Source of the DNA: Dehalococcoidia bacterium
Lineage (GTDB): Bacteria; Chloroflexota; Dehalococcoidia; SAR202; UBA11138
Reading direction: 5' to 3'
Length of the DNA: 7,075 bases
NCBI GenBank assembly: GCA_012270625.1
Contig: JAAXHZ010000051.1
Coordinates: forward strand, 1-7,075
A model generated the notes under the pieces. It ran no database searches, was not told the origin of the DNA, and saw only the letters and a program-made list of their open reading frames with translations. Below, piece by piece: positions 1-6,376 of the stretch (position 1 is the stretch's first letter; every line of letters begins with the position of its first letter). The translations under genes were made by a program, and so were the position numbers.

Positions 1-876
1 CTGGTCTGCGGCGGCACCATGTTCTTCCTGATCGACCCGGTTTACCGGCCTGACCAGTACCTGGACTACGCCACGGAGATCGACGACGCTTACGAGGGCG
101 GCCCTTCGGTCGCGCTGGCGAGCCTTATCAAGACCGCCAACGGGCGCGGATCGATCGGCTCAAAGCTGTTCGTCCGCGAAGACGGCTCCACCGAGGGATC
201 GCTCGGCGATCTGGGACTGGACCGCGACGCCGTCAAGCGCGCGCGCAGTCTGATGGCGATGGGCAGGAACGAGTACGTGATTACCGACGAGGGCGCGGAG
301 TACTTCATCGAGGCGTACACCACGCCGCCCCAGCTTGTGATATGCGGAGGCGGACACGTCTCAAGGGCGCTCGCCAGCCACGCCAAGCCGCTGGGATTCA
401 GGCTGTTCATCACAGACGACCGCGAGGAGTTCGCCAACTCGCAGCGCTTCCCGGAGGCCGACATGGTAGTCGCCAAGAAGCCCGAGGACGCGCTCGATGA
501 GCTTCCGATCAACGCCAACACGTTCATCGTCGTGGCGACGCGCGGCCATAGATTCGACAACGTCGCGCTGGCCGCGGCGGCAGATACGCCCGCCCGATAC
601 GTCGGGCTGATGGGCAGCAAGCGCAAGACGATCCTCATCTACGAAGACCTAGTGCGCATGGGCATCGGCGAGGAGCGGCTGCGCGAAATCAGGTCGCCCA
701 TCGGACTCGACATCCACGCGCGGACCCCCGAAGAGATCGCGATCAGCATCATTGGCGAGATACTGATGTTCAGACTCGGAGGCACCGGGCAGGAGATGAA
801 GCTGGAGCAGCGCCGCATAGACCGCATCATCGCCAAGGTGGAAGCCGAGCAGCCCGCGGTCGCGGTCGCCGACTGA
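1..876 (+). CDS. XdhC/CoxI-family molybdenum hydroxylase maturation protein (5' end outside window)
   Basis: XdhC-family proteins bind the molybdenum cofactor, help add its terminal sulfur ligand and deliver it to xanthine dehydrogenase or CO dehydrogenase type enzymes in the cytoplasm. The reading frame is open to the window edge and begins LVCGGTM, matching the Cys-Gly-Gly motif of the XdhC N-terminal domain, so the ATG at base 19 is internal and the gene starts upstream. Counting from base 1, a Rossmann-type XdhC C-terminal domain starts near residue 111 with CGGGHVSRAL (115-124). It continues with YVGLMGSKRKT (200-210) and RSPIGLDIHARTPEEIA (from 231), all hallmarks of the family. The usual 'GLDIGA' appears here as 'GLDIHA'. 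The last 35 or so residues form a charged tail. mocA follows 36 bases downstream with no visible terminator, implying an operon. Family assignment is firm; the target enzyme is not in the window. Confidence 0.93.
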   Translation: MVCGGTMFFLIDPVYRPDQYLDYATEIDDAYEGGPSVALASLIKTANGRGSIGSKLFVREDGSTEGSLGDLGLDRDAVKRARSLMAMGRNEYVITDEGAEYFIEAYTTPPQLVICGGGHVSRALASHAKPLGFRLFITDDREEFANSQRFPEADMVVAKKPEDALDELPINANTFIVVATRGHRFDNVALAAAADTPARYVGLMGSKRKTILIYEDLVRMGIGEERLREIRSPIGLDIHARTPEEIAISIIGEILMFRLGGTGQEMKLEQRRIDRIIAKVEAEQPAVAVAD

Positions 877-912
877 CTCTTCTTCACCCCGGCGGAAGTC
901 TGTGCTCGCTGA

Positions 913-1527
913 ATGATCTCCGCCGTCCTCACAGCCGCCGGACTCAGCTCACGCATGGGCCGACCGAAGCCGCTGCTCCGATGGCGGGGTATGACACTCC
1001 TGGAGCACCAGGTATCCATCCTGTTCGAGGGCGGCGCGTCTGAAGTGGTGGTCGTCTTGGGACATAAGGCAGAAGACGTGGCGCCATACGTCGAGCGCGC
1101 TGGAGCGGCGTTCGTGGTGAACGAGCATTACCGGGAAGGACGCACCTCGTCAATCAAGGCAGGCCTCGAAGCCGTCTCAGAGCATACGAAGGACATCATC
1201 CTGCTTGGGGTAGATCAGCCCCGCACCGCGCAGATCGTCCGGCGTGTTGTGGATGCTCATGTCGGCGCTGGCGCGCTGCTCACTTCGCCGCGATTCGAGG
1301 GACGGGGCGGACACCCGCTGATGTTCTCGACCAGCCTCATGCCGGAGCTCAGGCTGATCTCGGAGCAAAACCAGGGGCTGCGCGAGGTGTTCGAGAGGCA
1401 CCGCGCCGAGATCACAGAAGTACGCTTCGATGACCCGGTGGTGCGTCTCGACCTCAACACGCCGGAAGCCTACGAAGCAGCCTATCGCACCTACGGTCGC
1501 ACACGAAGTCGAGATGTGACGCAATGA
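913..1527 (+). CDS. mocA: MocA-type molybdenum cofactor nucleotidyltransferase
   Basis: This is a 204-residue MobA-like NTP transferase. Members of this branch transfer CMP (MocA) or GMP (MobA) from the NTP to molybdopterin. The xdhC neighbour favours the cytidylyltransferase role used by xanthine dehydrogenase and CO dehydrogenase type enzymes. Visible motifs are the nucleotide-binding loop TAAGLSSRMGRPKPLL (7-22), an Asn at 70, GRTSSIKAG (76-84), the metal-binding Asp101 in LLGVDQPR, GRGGHP (130-135), and the C-terminal LDLNTPEAYEAA (from 179), which resembles the D-x-N-T-P-E motif of the family. Length is normal. The start is the first possible one, because a TGA lies immediately before the ATG in frame and the nucleotide-binding motif begins a few residues in. 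No good Shine-Dalgarno sequence is seen; a GGCGGAAG lies too far upstream. Its stop overlaps the alkD-like start. MocA versus MobA specificity is inferred from context. Confidence 0.88.
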   Translation: MISAVLTAAGLSSRMGRPKPLLRWRGMTLLEHQVSILFEGGASEVVVVLGHKAEDVAPYVERAGAAFVVNEHYREGRTSSIKAGLEAVSEHTKDIILLGVDQPRTAQIVRRVVDAHVGAGALLTSPRFEGRGGHPLMFSTSLMPELRLISEQNQGLREVFERHRAEITEVRFDDPVVRLDLNTPEAYEAAYRTYGRTRSRDVTQ

Positions 1528-2231
1528 CCTCCGAGCTCATCCAAGAAGTCCGGCAGGCGCTTGCCGACAACGGCAACAGTGAGAAAGCCGAGGGGATGCG
1601 AGCGTACATGAAGTCTGAGATGCCGTATCGTGGCGTGCAGACCCCGATCAGGCGCAAGCTGTTCCGGGCCATCTTCAGAAGTCACCCGATCTCTGAGCAG
1701 TCCGGCTGGTGTGATGCCGTGCTGCAGCTGTGGCGCGACGCTGAATACCGCGAGGAGCGCTACGCCGCTCTTGAGCTGGCCGGAGCGAAACAGTACGCTG
1801 ATTTCCGTACGTTCGCCACAGTGCCGATGTTCGAGGAGATGGTAGTGACGGGCGCGTGGTGGGACTTCGTGGATGAGATAGCTACACATCGTCTGCGTGA
1901 GCTGCTCGAACGATACCCGAAGGGAATGTCCCGCAGGATGAGATCATGGAGTCGTGATCGAAACCTGTGGAAGCGCCGGTCATCGATCATCTGCCAGATC
2001 AACCGCAAGGACGAGACCGACCTCGACCTGCTATTCGACTGTATCGAGCCGAGCCTGTCACACGACGACTTCTTCGTCCGCAAGGCCATAGGCTGGGCGC
2101 TACGCGACCTGGCCTGGACGGACCTGGAAACCGTCGAAGCCTACGTCGAGCGTCATTACGACCGGCTCAGTCCGCTGTCTCGCAGAGAAGCGCTGAAGAA
2201 CGCCGAGAAGATCAGGACAGTAAGTAGCTGA
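1524..2231 (+). CDS. AlkD-like DNA alkylation repair protein (HEAT-repeat DNA glycosylase family)
   Basis: This 235-residue helical protein belongs to the DNA alkylation repair (AlkC/AlkD) family, whose AlkD members excise bulky or cationic 3-methyl and 7-methyl purine lesions without flipping the base. Residues matching the known AlkD active site are present at a constant offset of four from the Bacillus cereus enzyme as I remember it: Trp113 and Asp117 in WWDFVDEIA, Arg152 in LWKRRSSI, and Trp191 in KAIGWALRDLA. An intact active-site set argues for a functional glycosylase. The N-terminal MKSEMPYRGVQTPIRR segment (29-44) is also typical. The ATG overlaps the mocA stop as ATGA, and no strong ribosome binding site precedes it, so translation is probably coupled to mocA. 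Placement of a repair gene here need not imply a shared pathway. Spot counts of GC (about 58% in one row) are lower than in xdhC. The 79-residue gene converges on it 34 bases away. Confidence 0.88.
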   Translation: MTSELIQEVRQALADNGNSEKAEGMRAYMKSEMPYRGVQTPIRRKLFRAIFRSHPISEQSGWCDAVLQLWRDAEYREERYAALELAGAKQYADFRTFATVPMFEEMVVTGAWWDFVDEIATHRLRELLERYPKGMSRRMRSWSRDRNLWKRRSSIICQINRKDETDLDLLFDCIEPSLSHDDFFVRKAIGWALRDLAWTDLETVEAYVERHYDRLSPLSRREALKNAEKIRTVSS

Positions 2232-2265
2232 GACAGTTCCCGCTGTGATTCGACGACGTGGAGAC

Positions 2266-2505
2266 TTAGGTGGATTGACCGCTGCCTCTCGCGGCCAGCC
2301 GTGCTCCTGAGTATCCGAGAATAGCGCCGATGGCAGCCTTCACCATCCAGTCGGCGATGTTCATTAGCCTGTCTTGAGCGGGAGTGATGTCCCCGGCAGG
2401 GATAGGGGCAAGCCAGATCAAGGTGCTCATCCCCATTCCCGCAACTGCGACTAGCATGAACAGAATTGGCAGAATCTCTATGATGCCTGTTCTGATTGTG
2501 GACAC
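2266..2505 (-). CDS. Hypothetical small membrane protein (79 aa, GTG start)
   Basis: I do not recognise a named family. From the GTG the protein has 79 residues. There is a short N-terminal MSTIRTG, one clear membrane segment at about 8-32 (IIEILPILFMLVAVAG onward), a polar loop (PAGDITPAQDRL), and a second, weaker hydrophobic or amphipathic helix at about 51-71 (ADWMVKAAIGAILGYSGARL). It ends in a short basic, polar tail. This layout fits a small two-helix inner-membrane protein; holin-like topology is possible but unproven. The frame is open further upstream to a TTG at base 2559, but that extension would run antiparallel in reading register through the 34-residue gene and is strongly polar. 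The GTG lies 5 bases after the stop of that gene and has no good ribosome binding site of its own (GGAGA is about 17 bases away). Translation by reinitiation after the short gene is therefore the simplest reading. Confidence 0.62.
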   Translation of the reverse strand: MSTIRTGIIEILPILFMLVAVAGMGMSTLIWLAPIPAGDITPAQDRLMNIADWMVKAAIGAILGYSGARLAARGSGQST

Positions 2506-2510
2506 CCGCG

Positions 2511-2615
2511 CTAGCCGCGAGTTCTCCGGACCAGCATGACAAATCCAACGGCGAAGCAAGCCAGTGACACAACCATCAGAATCGATCCCATGATCGGCGC
2601 GACCGTATCCACCAT
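2511..2615 (-). CDS. Tiny single-pass membrane peptide (34 aa)
   Basis: This short reading frame runs ATG to TAG. It encodes a 34-residue peptide with a five-residue polar start (MVDTV), one continuous hydrophobic stretch at about 6-29 (PIMGSILMVVSLACFAVGFV), and a basic end, RRTRG. That is a single transmembrane helix with the positive tail expected on the cytoplasmic side. Support for it being real comes from upstream signals: AGGAGA with a 5-base TAATA spacer before the ATG, and an extended -10 box TGCTACAAT about 30 bases upstream. The 79-residue membrane gene starts 5 bases past its stop, so the two look like a bicistronic unit. Function is unknown. By size and shape it could be an accessory subunit of a membrane complex, a leader-like peptide coupling translation of the next gene, or a small hydrophobic toxin. 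I cannot choose between these from sequence alone. Confidence 0.6.
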   Translation of the reverse strand: MVDTVAPIMGSILMVVSLACFAVGFVMLVRRTRG

Positions 2616-2620
2616 TATTA

Positions 2621-2626
2621 TCTCCT
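2621..2626 (-). promoter_or_regulatory. Strong Shine-Dalgarno site for the 34-aa gene
   Basis: On the minus strand the sequence reads AGGAGA, then TAATA, then ATG. This is a near-ideal Shine-Dalgarno match with 5-base spacing. It is the best ribosome binding site visible in the window and is what decides the start of the 34-residue gene. Confidence 0.72.
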
Positions 2627-2645
2627 GCAACCGTATTTCGTCGCT

Positions 2646-2654
2646 ATTGTAGCA
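2646..2654 (-). promoter_or_regulatory. Extended -10 promoter for the small membrane gene pair
   Basis: The minus strand reads TGCTACAAT, an extended -10 element (TGN followed by TACAAT, five of six matches to TATAAT). It lies in the 77-base gap between the stop of the 588-residue gene and the 34-residue gene. No convincing -35 box is found 16-18 bases upstream, which is usual for extended -10 promoters. Transcription would start near base 2639, giving a short leader of about 24 bases that contains the AGGAGA site. Inferred from sequence match only. Confidence 0.5.
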
Positions 2655-2692
2655 TATCACGTTGGGTATCGCATTCTTTGTCGGGGCGGGTA

Positions 2693-4459
2693 CTATGATC
2701 GGCGGTTACGCTGGTGTCTGCCGAGGTATCCCACGATGACCTGCTTCAGCTCATCGTCCCAGTCAAAGGCGATGCGGATTGTCTGCTGCGGGTCGAAGCT
2801 AGCGCCCTTGCCAATGTGCGCGTCCAGCTTGTAGGACTTGTCGTTCAGGGTGGTCGTGTACCACTCCGCGAACTGCTCTTTCGTCACCTCGGTCTGCTTG
2901 GGCTTGTAAGACCAGCCTGGACACGCTTCCTTGATGAGCTTGTCGAAGTTCGGAGCGTCGCCCGGGTTCGAGCGTCTCCTGTGATACTCAGTCGCCAGCC
3001 ACGCGAGCGCGTCGAAAACCTCTTCGGGCTTCTGAAACGGGGTGTTCTTGTTCGACTTCGAGTTGAGGGCCAAACGAAGACTGTTCGGGAAAGTCTTCTC
3101 CGCAAGCTCCAGAGCGTCGTTCACGTTGACCAACTGGGCTGGCTGCTCTTCTTCTCGCACCTGCCCAGCGCTTGCGGAGACATATGTCCTTCGCCAGTAC
3201 TCCTGCATATCCCGGCTCTGGGACAATTCACGCTTGAGCTGGCTGATCTGGTCGCCGAGCGCGGCCTTATCCGACCGCAGGTCGTCGCTGTCCCGTCTGA
3301 GCCTGTCGTTCTCTGAGCTGAGCGATTCGTTGCTCTGTCGAAGGAGATCGAGTTCAGGGTTGATGGAGTCGGCATCCTCGACTGTCGCTGCTTCCGCTTG
3401 GGCCGCGTCAGCGTCGATAGCAGACGGGCCTTCGCTCTCATCTTCTTCACGGGCGTCATGTGAGTCCTGCTGAATCGGATCGTCATATGACACTTCCGGG
3501 ACGTTCATCATCTCGTCCCATGCGGCAGATATGTCGAGGATGACCTTCTCGCACCTCTCCCTTTCAAGGGCACGCTGCGACTCCTCGCTCCGTGAGGACG
3601 CCTGCGGGCGAATCGGGCGATACTCAGTCAGCGCGGATTCTAAGTCGGAAAGCCGCTTCAGCGCCGCTTCGATCGAGTCTGACACTGCTGCGTCGTCCGC
3701 AGACCACGCGATGAGGTCTATCTCCAGGTATCCTAACTCGTCGTCGAACTCCTCTTTTATCTCCGCGACGGAGTTGGTGATTGTCTCGATCTGAACGGTT
3801 CTGCGCTCGGTGATCTTTGCGCGGGCAAGACCTGCCAGAGAGGAGGCAAACTCTTCAGCGTGATCCCACTCGGGCGCGGCAGGAGGAAGCTCGATCAGCT
3901 CGTCGAGCCACTCTTGGAACCGCGGAGACTCCATCTCGACCCGCGTTTCCTCCACCGGGATCATGCCCGACACGCAGCACAGCATCAGAGCGATGTCGTC
4001 GGCATCGAATCGGCCATTGGACTCTTCGTTGGCGATCAGGTCACACTCGGCGGTCCACTCGTGTTTGGACCAAGTGGACTCGAACATACCTCGCTGGAAG
4101 TCTGGACCCTCAACCGAGATGTCCCTGCCGCTGAGACATTCCGTCACGACAGTCCTGAGATCTTCTTGAGATTCTACCCACGCCCGCAAGATCGCTCCCG
4201 CAAGCCTGTCTTGTCCCTGGATTATTTCGACTAGGATGGGGTCTCGCAGCTGCTGACGCTGAGCTATGCTTGCGTCTCGGAATCCTGGGAGAGTCACGCT
4301 GTCCTTTATCGCCGAGTTGAGCCTGCTTCGAGCGCTGTCAGACGCTTCAACTCGATATTCCAGAGCGCGGTCTATGACAGACAAGGCGTGCTCCGGACTC
4401 ATGACCGCCGGAAAGAAGGCCATGCTCAGCGGTCGATTGTGGTCGCTGGTGTTTGTCAT
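2693..4459 (-). CDS. Uncharacterised 588-aa coiled-coil protein with compact C-terminal domain
   Basis: I cannot name this protein. It is acidic, has no signal peptide or membrane segment, and should be cytoplasmic. Parts in order: a mainly helical N-terminal region (about 20-320) containing an ADDIALMLCCVSGMIPVE patch (153-170); a low-complexity acidic, Ala-rich linker (about 321-366); a heptad-like coiled coil (about 367-425, rich in Leu, Asp, Arg and Ser); a small helical module (about 445-500); and a C-terminal domain (about 515-583). That last domain has the spaced pattern H548-I-G-K-G, then R562, F565-x-W-D568, then V-I-V-G577 and G580-x-H582. From memory, a similar H-x-G / R-I-x-F-x-W-D / V-I-G-x-x-G-x-H pattern ends other uncharacterised bacterial proteins, with a RelE-like beta-sheet feel; this is unverified. 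The ATG is the first possible start (in-frame TAG 12 bases upstream) and follows the ABC-F stop by 20 bases, so co-transcription is likely. Spot GC of 52-57% is lower than in neighbouring abcF. Confidence 0.8.
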   Translation of the reverse strand: MTNTSDHNRPLSMAFFPAVMSPEHALSVIDRALEYRVEASDSARSRLNSAIKDSVTLPGFRDASIAQRQQLRDPILVEIIQGQDRLAGAILRAWVESQEDLRTVVTECLSGRDISVEGPDFQRGMFESTWSKHEWTAECDLIANEESNGRFDADDIALMLCCVSGMIPVEETRVEMESPRFQEWLDELIELPPAAPEWDHAEEFASSLAGLARAKITERRTVQIETITNSVAEIKEEFDDELGYLEIDLIAWSADDAAVSDSIEAALKRLSDLESALTEYRPIRPQASSRSEESQRALERERCEKVILDISAAWDEMMNVPEVSYDDPIQQDSHDAREEDESEGPSAIDADAAQAEAATVEDADSINPELDLLRQSNESLSSENDRLRRDSDDLRSDKAALGDQISQLKRELSQSRDMQEYWRRTYVSASAGQVREEEQPAQLVNVNDALELAEKTFPNSLRLALNSKSNKNTPFQKPEEVFDALAWLATEYHRRRSNPGDAPNFDKLIKEACPGWSYKPKQTEVTKEQFAEWYTTTLNDKSYKLDAHIGKGASFDPQQTIRIAFDWDDELKQVIVGYLGRHQRNRRS

Positions 4460-4479
4460 GGACTCATACTACCATCCGC

Positions 4480-6375
4480 TCACGCTTCCTCCCACTTGGC
4501 CCATGCCTCCTCCACGGCCTTTTGCGCCTTCGCGTGTCGACGACCCAGGCGCTCGATCTGTTTGACGTTCTGCTCTGCTGCTGCGGTCTCGAGACGCCGC
4601 TCGATGTCGGCGACGTCTGCCTCCAGCTGCTGGATGAGCGCCTCGTAGTCTGTGGACTTGGTTCCCGTCGCCGACCCCGCTTTACGTTCGCGTCGCCTGG
4701 TCTCCCGCTCCCGTCGCCGATGTCGTGCGCGTGCGCGGCGCGACACAGGCTCAGGCTCAGGAGGGCGGTTGACGCGCATCCACTCATCAAATCCTCCCTC
4801 GAATAGCCCTGCCGTGCCGCCTTCGATCACCAGAATCCGCTCCGCCATTAGACGGATGAAGTGGCGATCGTGGGATACGAACAGCAGAGTGCCGTCGTAA
4901 GACTCCAAGGTGGACTCCAGCGCCTCGCGGCTGGCTATGTCCAGGTGAGTGGTCGGCTCGTCCAGAACGAGCACGTTCGGATAGGTAATCAGCAGCCGGG
5001 CGATCGACAGCCGCGTTCGCTCTCCGCCAGACAGCGAAGAGACCATCTTGAATACGTCTTCACCCTGGAACAGGAACCTCGCGAGATAGTCCCGCGCGTC
5101 GCCAATCGGGATGTTCTTCACTTGCAGGAACGCTTCGAGTACGTTCTTGTCATCGGGCAGGTTCCACGTGCCCTGGTTAAGATGGCCGGTCTGGACGTTG
5201 TGCCCCAGGGTCACCGTGCCTGTCAGCGGGCTGAGCTCGCCTAGTATCGTACGCAGCAGCGTGGTCTTGCCGATGCCGTTCGGACCGACAACCGCGGTGC
5301 GCGAGCCTCGCAGGAGGTCGATGTCGGGCGCGGTCAGCAGCTTGGTTTCGGCTCCGTTGTTCGAGAATCCGACGGAGACTCCTCTGAGGCTCACCGTTAC
5401 GTGACCGGTGCGGGACGCTTTGGAAGCGCTGATGCTGATATTGATGGTCCTCTCGGATTGCGGCGCCTCGATGCGTTCCAGGCGCGCGAGACGTGTCTCC
5501 CTGCCCCTGGCCTCTCGCGAGCGCTGCCCAGCCTTGTACCGCTGGATGAAGAACTCCTCCTTGTCGATGTACTCCTGCTGACGCTCGTACTCCTGCTGTT
5601 GTCGCGCGACCTGCGCTCGCTTCAGCTCGCGGTACTCCGAGTAGTTTCCAGGGAAGCGTTGGAGATGGCCGTGCTCCAGCTCCCAGACCTCCGTGCAGAT
5701 GCGGTCGAGGAAGTAGCGGTCGTGGGATACCGCCAGCGCCGCGTACTTGAATTCCGACAGGAACTCTTCCAGCCAATTCAGGCCGTCGAAGTCGAGATAG
5801 TTGGTCGGCTCGTCCAGCACAAGCAGGTCAGGGTCAGTGAGCAGCGCGCGAGCCAGCGCAGCCCGCGTTCGCTCTCCGCCGCTGGCGATAGACGCCTGGG
5901 TGTCAAGGGTCTCCTGAGTCAGTCCAACTCCCTGTGCGACCCGCTCCACCTGGCTCTGGTAGTCATAACCGCCGAGCGACTCGTACTCTTCCAGCAGCAT
6001 GCTGTATCGCTCTTCCGCGTCCCTCTGCGCGCTGCCATGCCGCTGCTGTTTCTGTAAAAGCAGCGCGGCGTCGGCAAGCTCCTTCTCCAGCTCGAACAGG
6101 CGCGCGAATGCGGACTCGACACCGTCGCGCAGCGTGCCGGGCGCGTCGTGTTCCGCGAGCTGAGGAACGTACGCCATCCGCAGACCGGAGTTGGTCGATA
6201 CAGTGCCCACGTCTGGCTCCAGCTCGCCAACGAGCACACGGAGAAGCGAAGTCTTGCCGCTGCCGTTGGCGCCCACCAGCCCGATGCGCGAGTGATCACG
6301 CACGTCGGCATCTACGCCAGCGAAGACCTCGATGTCGCCGTAGAAGAGCCGGAGCTGAGACGCTGATAAGAGCAA
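4480..6375 (-). CDS. ABC-F family ATPase (Uup/EttA-like ribosome-associated)
   Basis: ABC-F proteins are soluble twin-cassette ATPases that bind the ribosomal E site and relieve stalled or blocked translation; some give antibiotic resistance. From the TTG at 6375 (630 residues), cassette 1 has Walker A GANGSGKT (35-42), signature ASGGE (164-168), Walker B with DEPTNYLD (188-195) and switch His218. A charged inter-cassette linker (about 236-320) follows. Cassette 2 has GPNGIGKT (364-371), LSGGE (448-452), DEPTTHLD (472-479) and His502. An Arg-rich stretch (546-565, 12 Arg in 20) leads to a C-terminal coiled coil (about 574-629), as in Uup and YdiF. No membrane segments exist. The frame also has a TTG at 6393, which would overlap the peptidase gene by 17 bases. 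I prefer 6375 because it lies one base after the peptidase TAG and begins LLSASQLRLFYG, the usual family start. Neither start has a good ribosome binding site, so coupling is likely. Subfamily and any resistance role are not determinable here. Confidence 0.92.
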   Translation of the reverse strand: MLLSASQLRLFYGDIEVFAGVDADVRDHSRIGLVGANGSGKTSLLRVLVGELEPDVGTVSTNSGLRMAYVPQLAEHDAPGTLRDGVESAFARLFELEKELADAALLLQKQQRHGSAQRDAEERYSMLLEEYESLGGYDYQSQVERVAQGVGLTQETLDTQASIASGGERTRAALARALLTDPDLLVLDEPTNYLDFDGLNWLEEFLSEFKYAALAVSHDRYFLDRICTEVWELEHGHLQRFPGNYSEYRELKRAQVARQQQEYERQQEYIDKEEFFIQRYKAGQRSREARGRETRLARLERIEAPQSERTINISISASKASRTGHVTVSLRGVSVGFSNNGAETKLLTAPDIDLLRGSRTAVVGPNGIGKTTLLRTILGELSPLTGTVTLGHNVQTGHLNQGTWNLPDDKNVLEAFLQVKNIPIGDARDYLARFLFQGEDVFKMVSSLSGGERTRLSIARLLITYPNVLVLDEPTTHLDIASREALESTLESYDGTLLFVSHDRHFIRLMAERILVIEGGTAGLFEGGFDEWMRVNRPPEPEPVSRRARARHRRRERETRRRERKAGSATGTKSTDYEALIQQLEADVADIERRLETAAAEQNVKQIERLGRRHAKAQKAVEEAWAKWEEA

Positions 6376-6376
6376 G

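Noticed and set aside
90..638. 182-codon open frame on the minus strand
   Set aside because: It is antisense to xdhC and Ser/Ala-rich with no motif, while xdhC shows its full family signature.
2233..2246. Small inverted repeat ACAG/CTGT after the alkD stop as a possible terminator
   Set aside because: The stem is only 4 base pairs with a 6-base loop and no following T run, so it is too weak to call a terminator.
2506..2559. Longer version of the 79-aa protein starting at TTG 2559
   Set aside because: The extension overlaps the 34-aa gene in another frame, adds a polar unstructured N-terminus, has no ribosome binding site, and the GTG at 2505 is well placed for reinitiation.
2714..3316. 200-codon open frame on the plus strand
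   Set aside because: It lies wholly antisense to the 588-aa gene, has compositionally odd Leu/Val/Arg-rich sequence with no motif, and the minus-strand protein has clear domain structure. High GC third positions create such antisense frames.
5177..5776. 199-codon open frame on the minus strand, different frame from abcF
   Set aside because: It is a frame-shifted read through abcF, rich in Arg/Gly/Ala/Pro, with no domain. The abcF frame is intact throughout, so there is no frameshift to explain.
5401..6057. 218-codon open frame on the plus strand
   Set aside because: It is antisense to the first ABC-F cassette and linker, whose motifs are unmistakable on the minus strand; it has no family signature.
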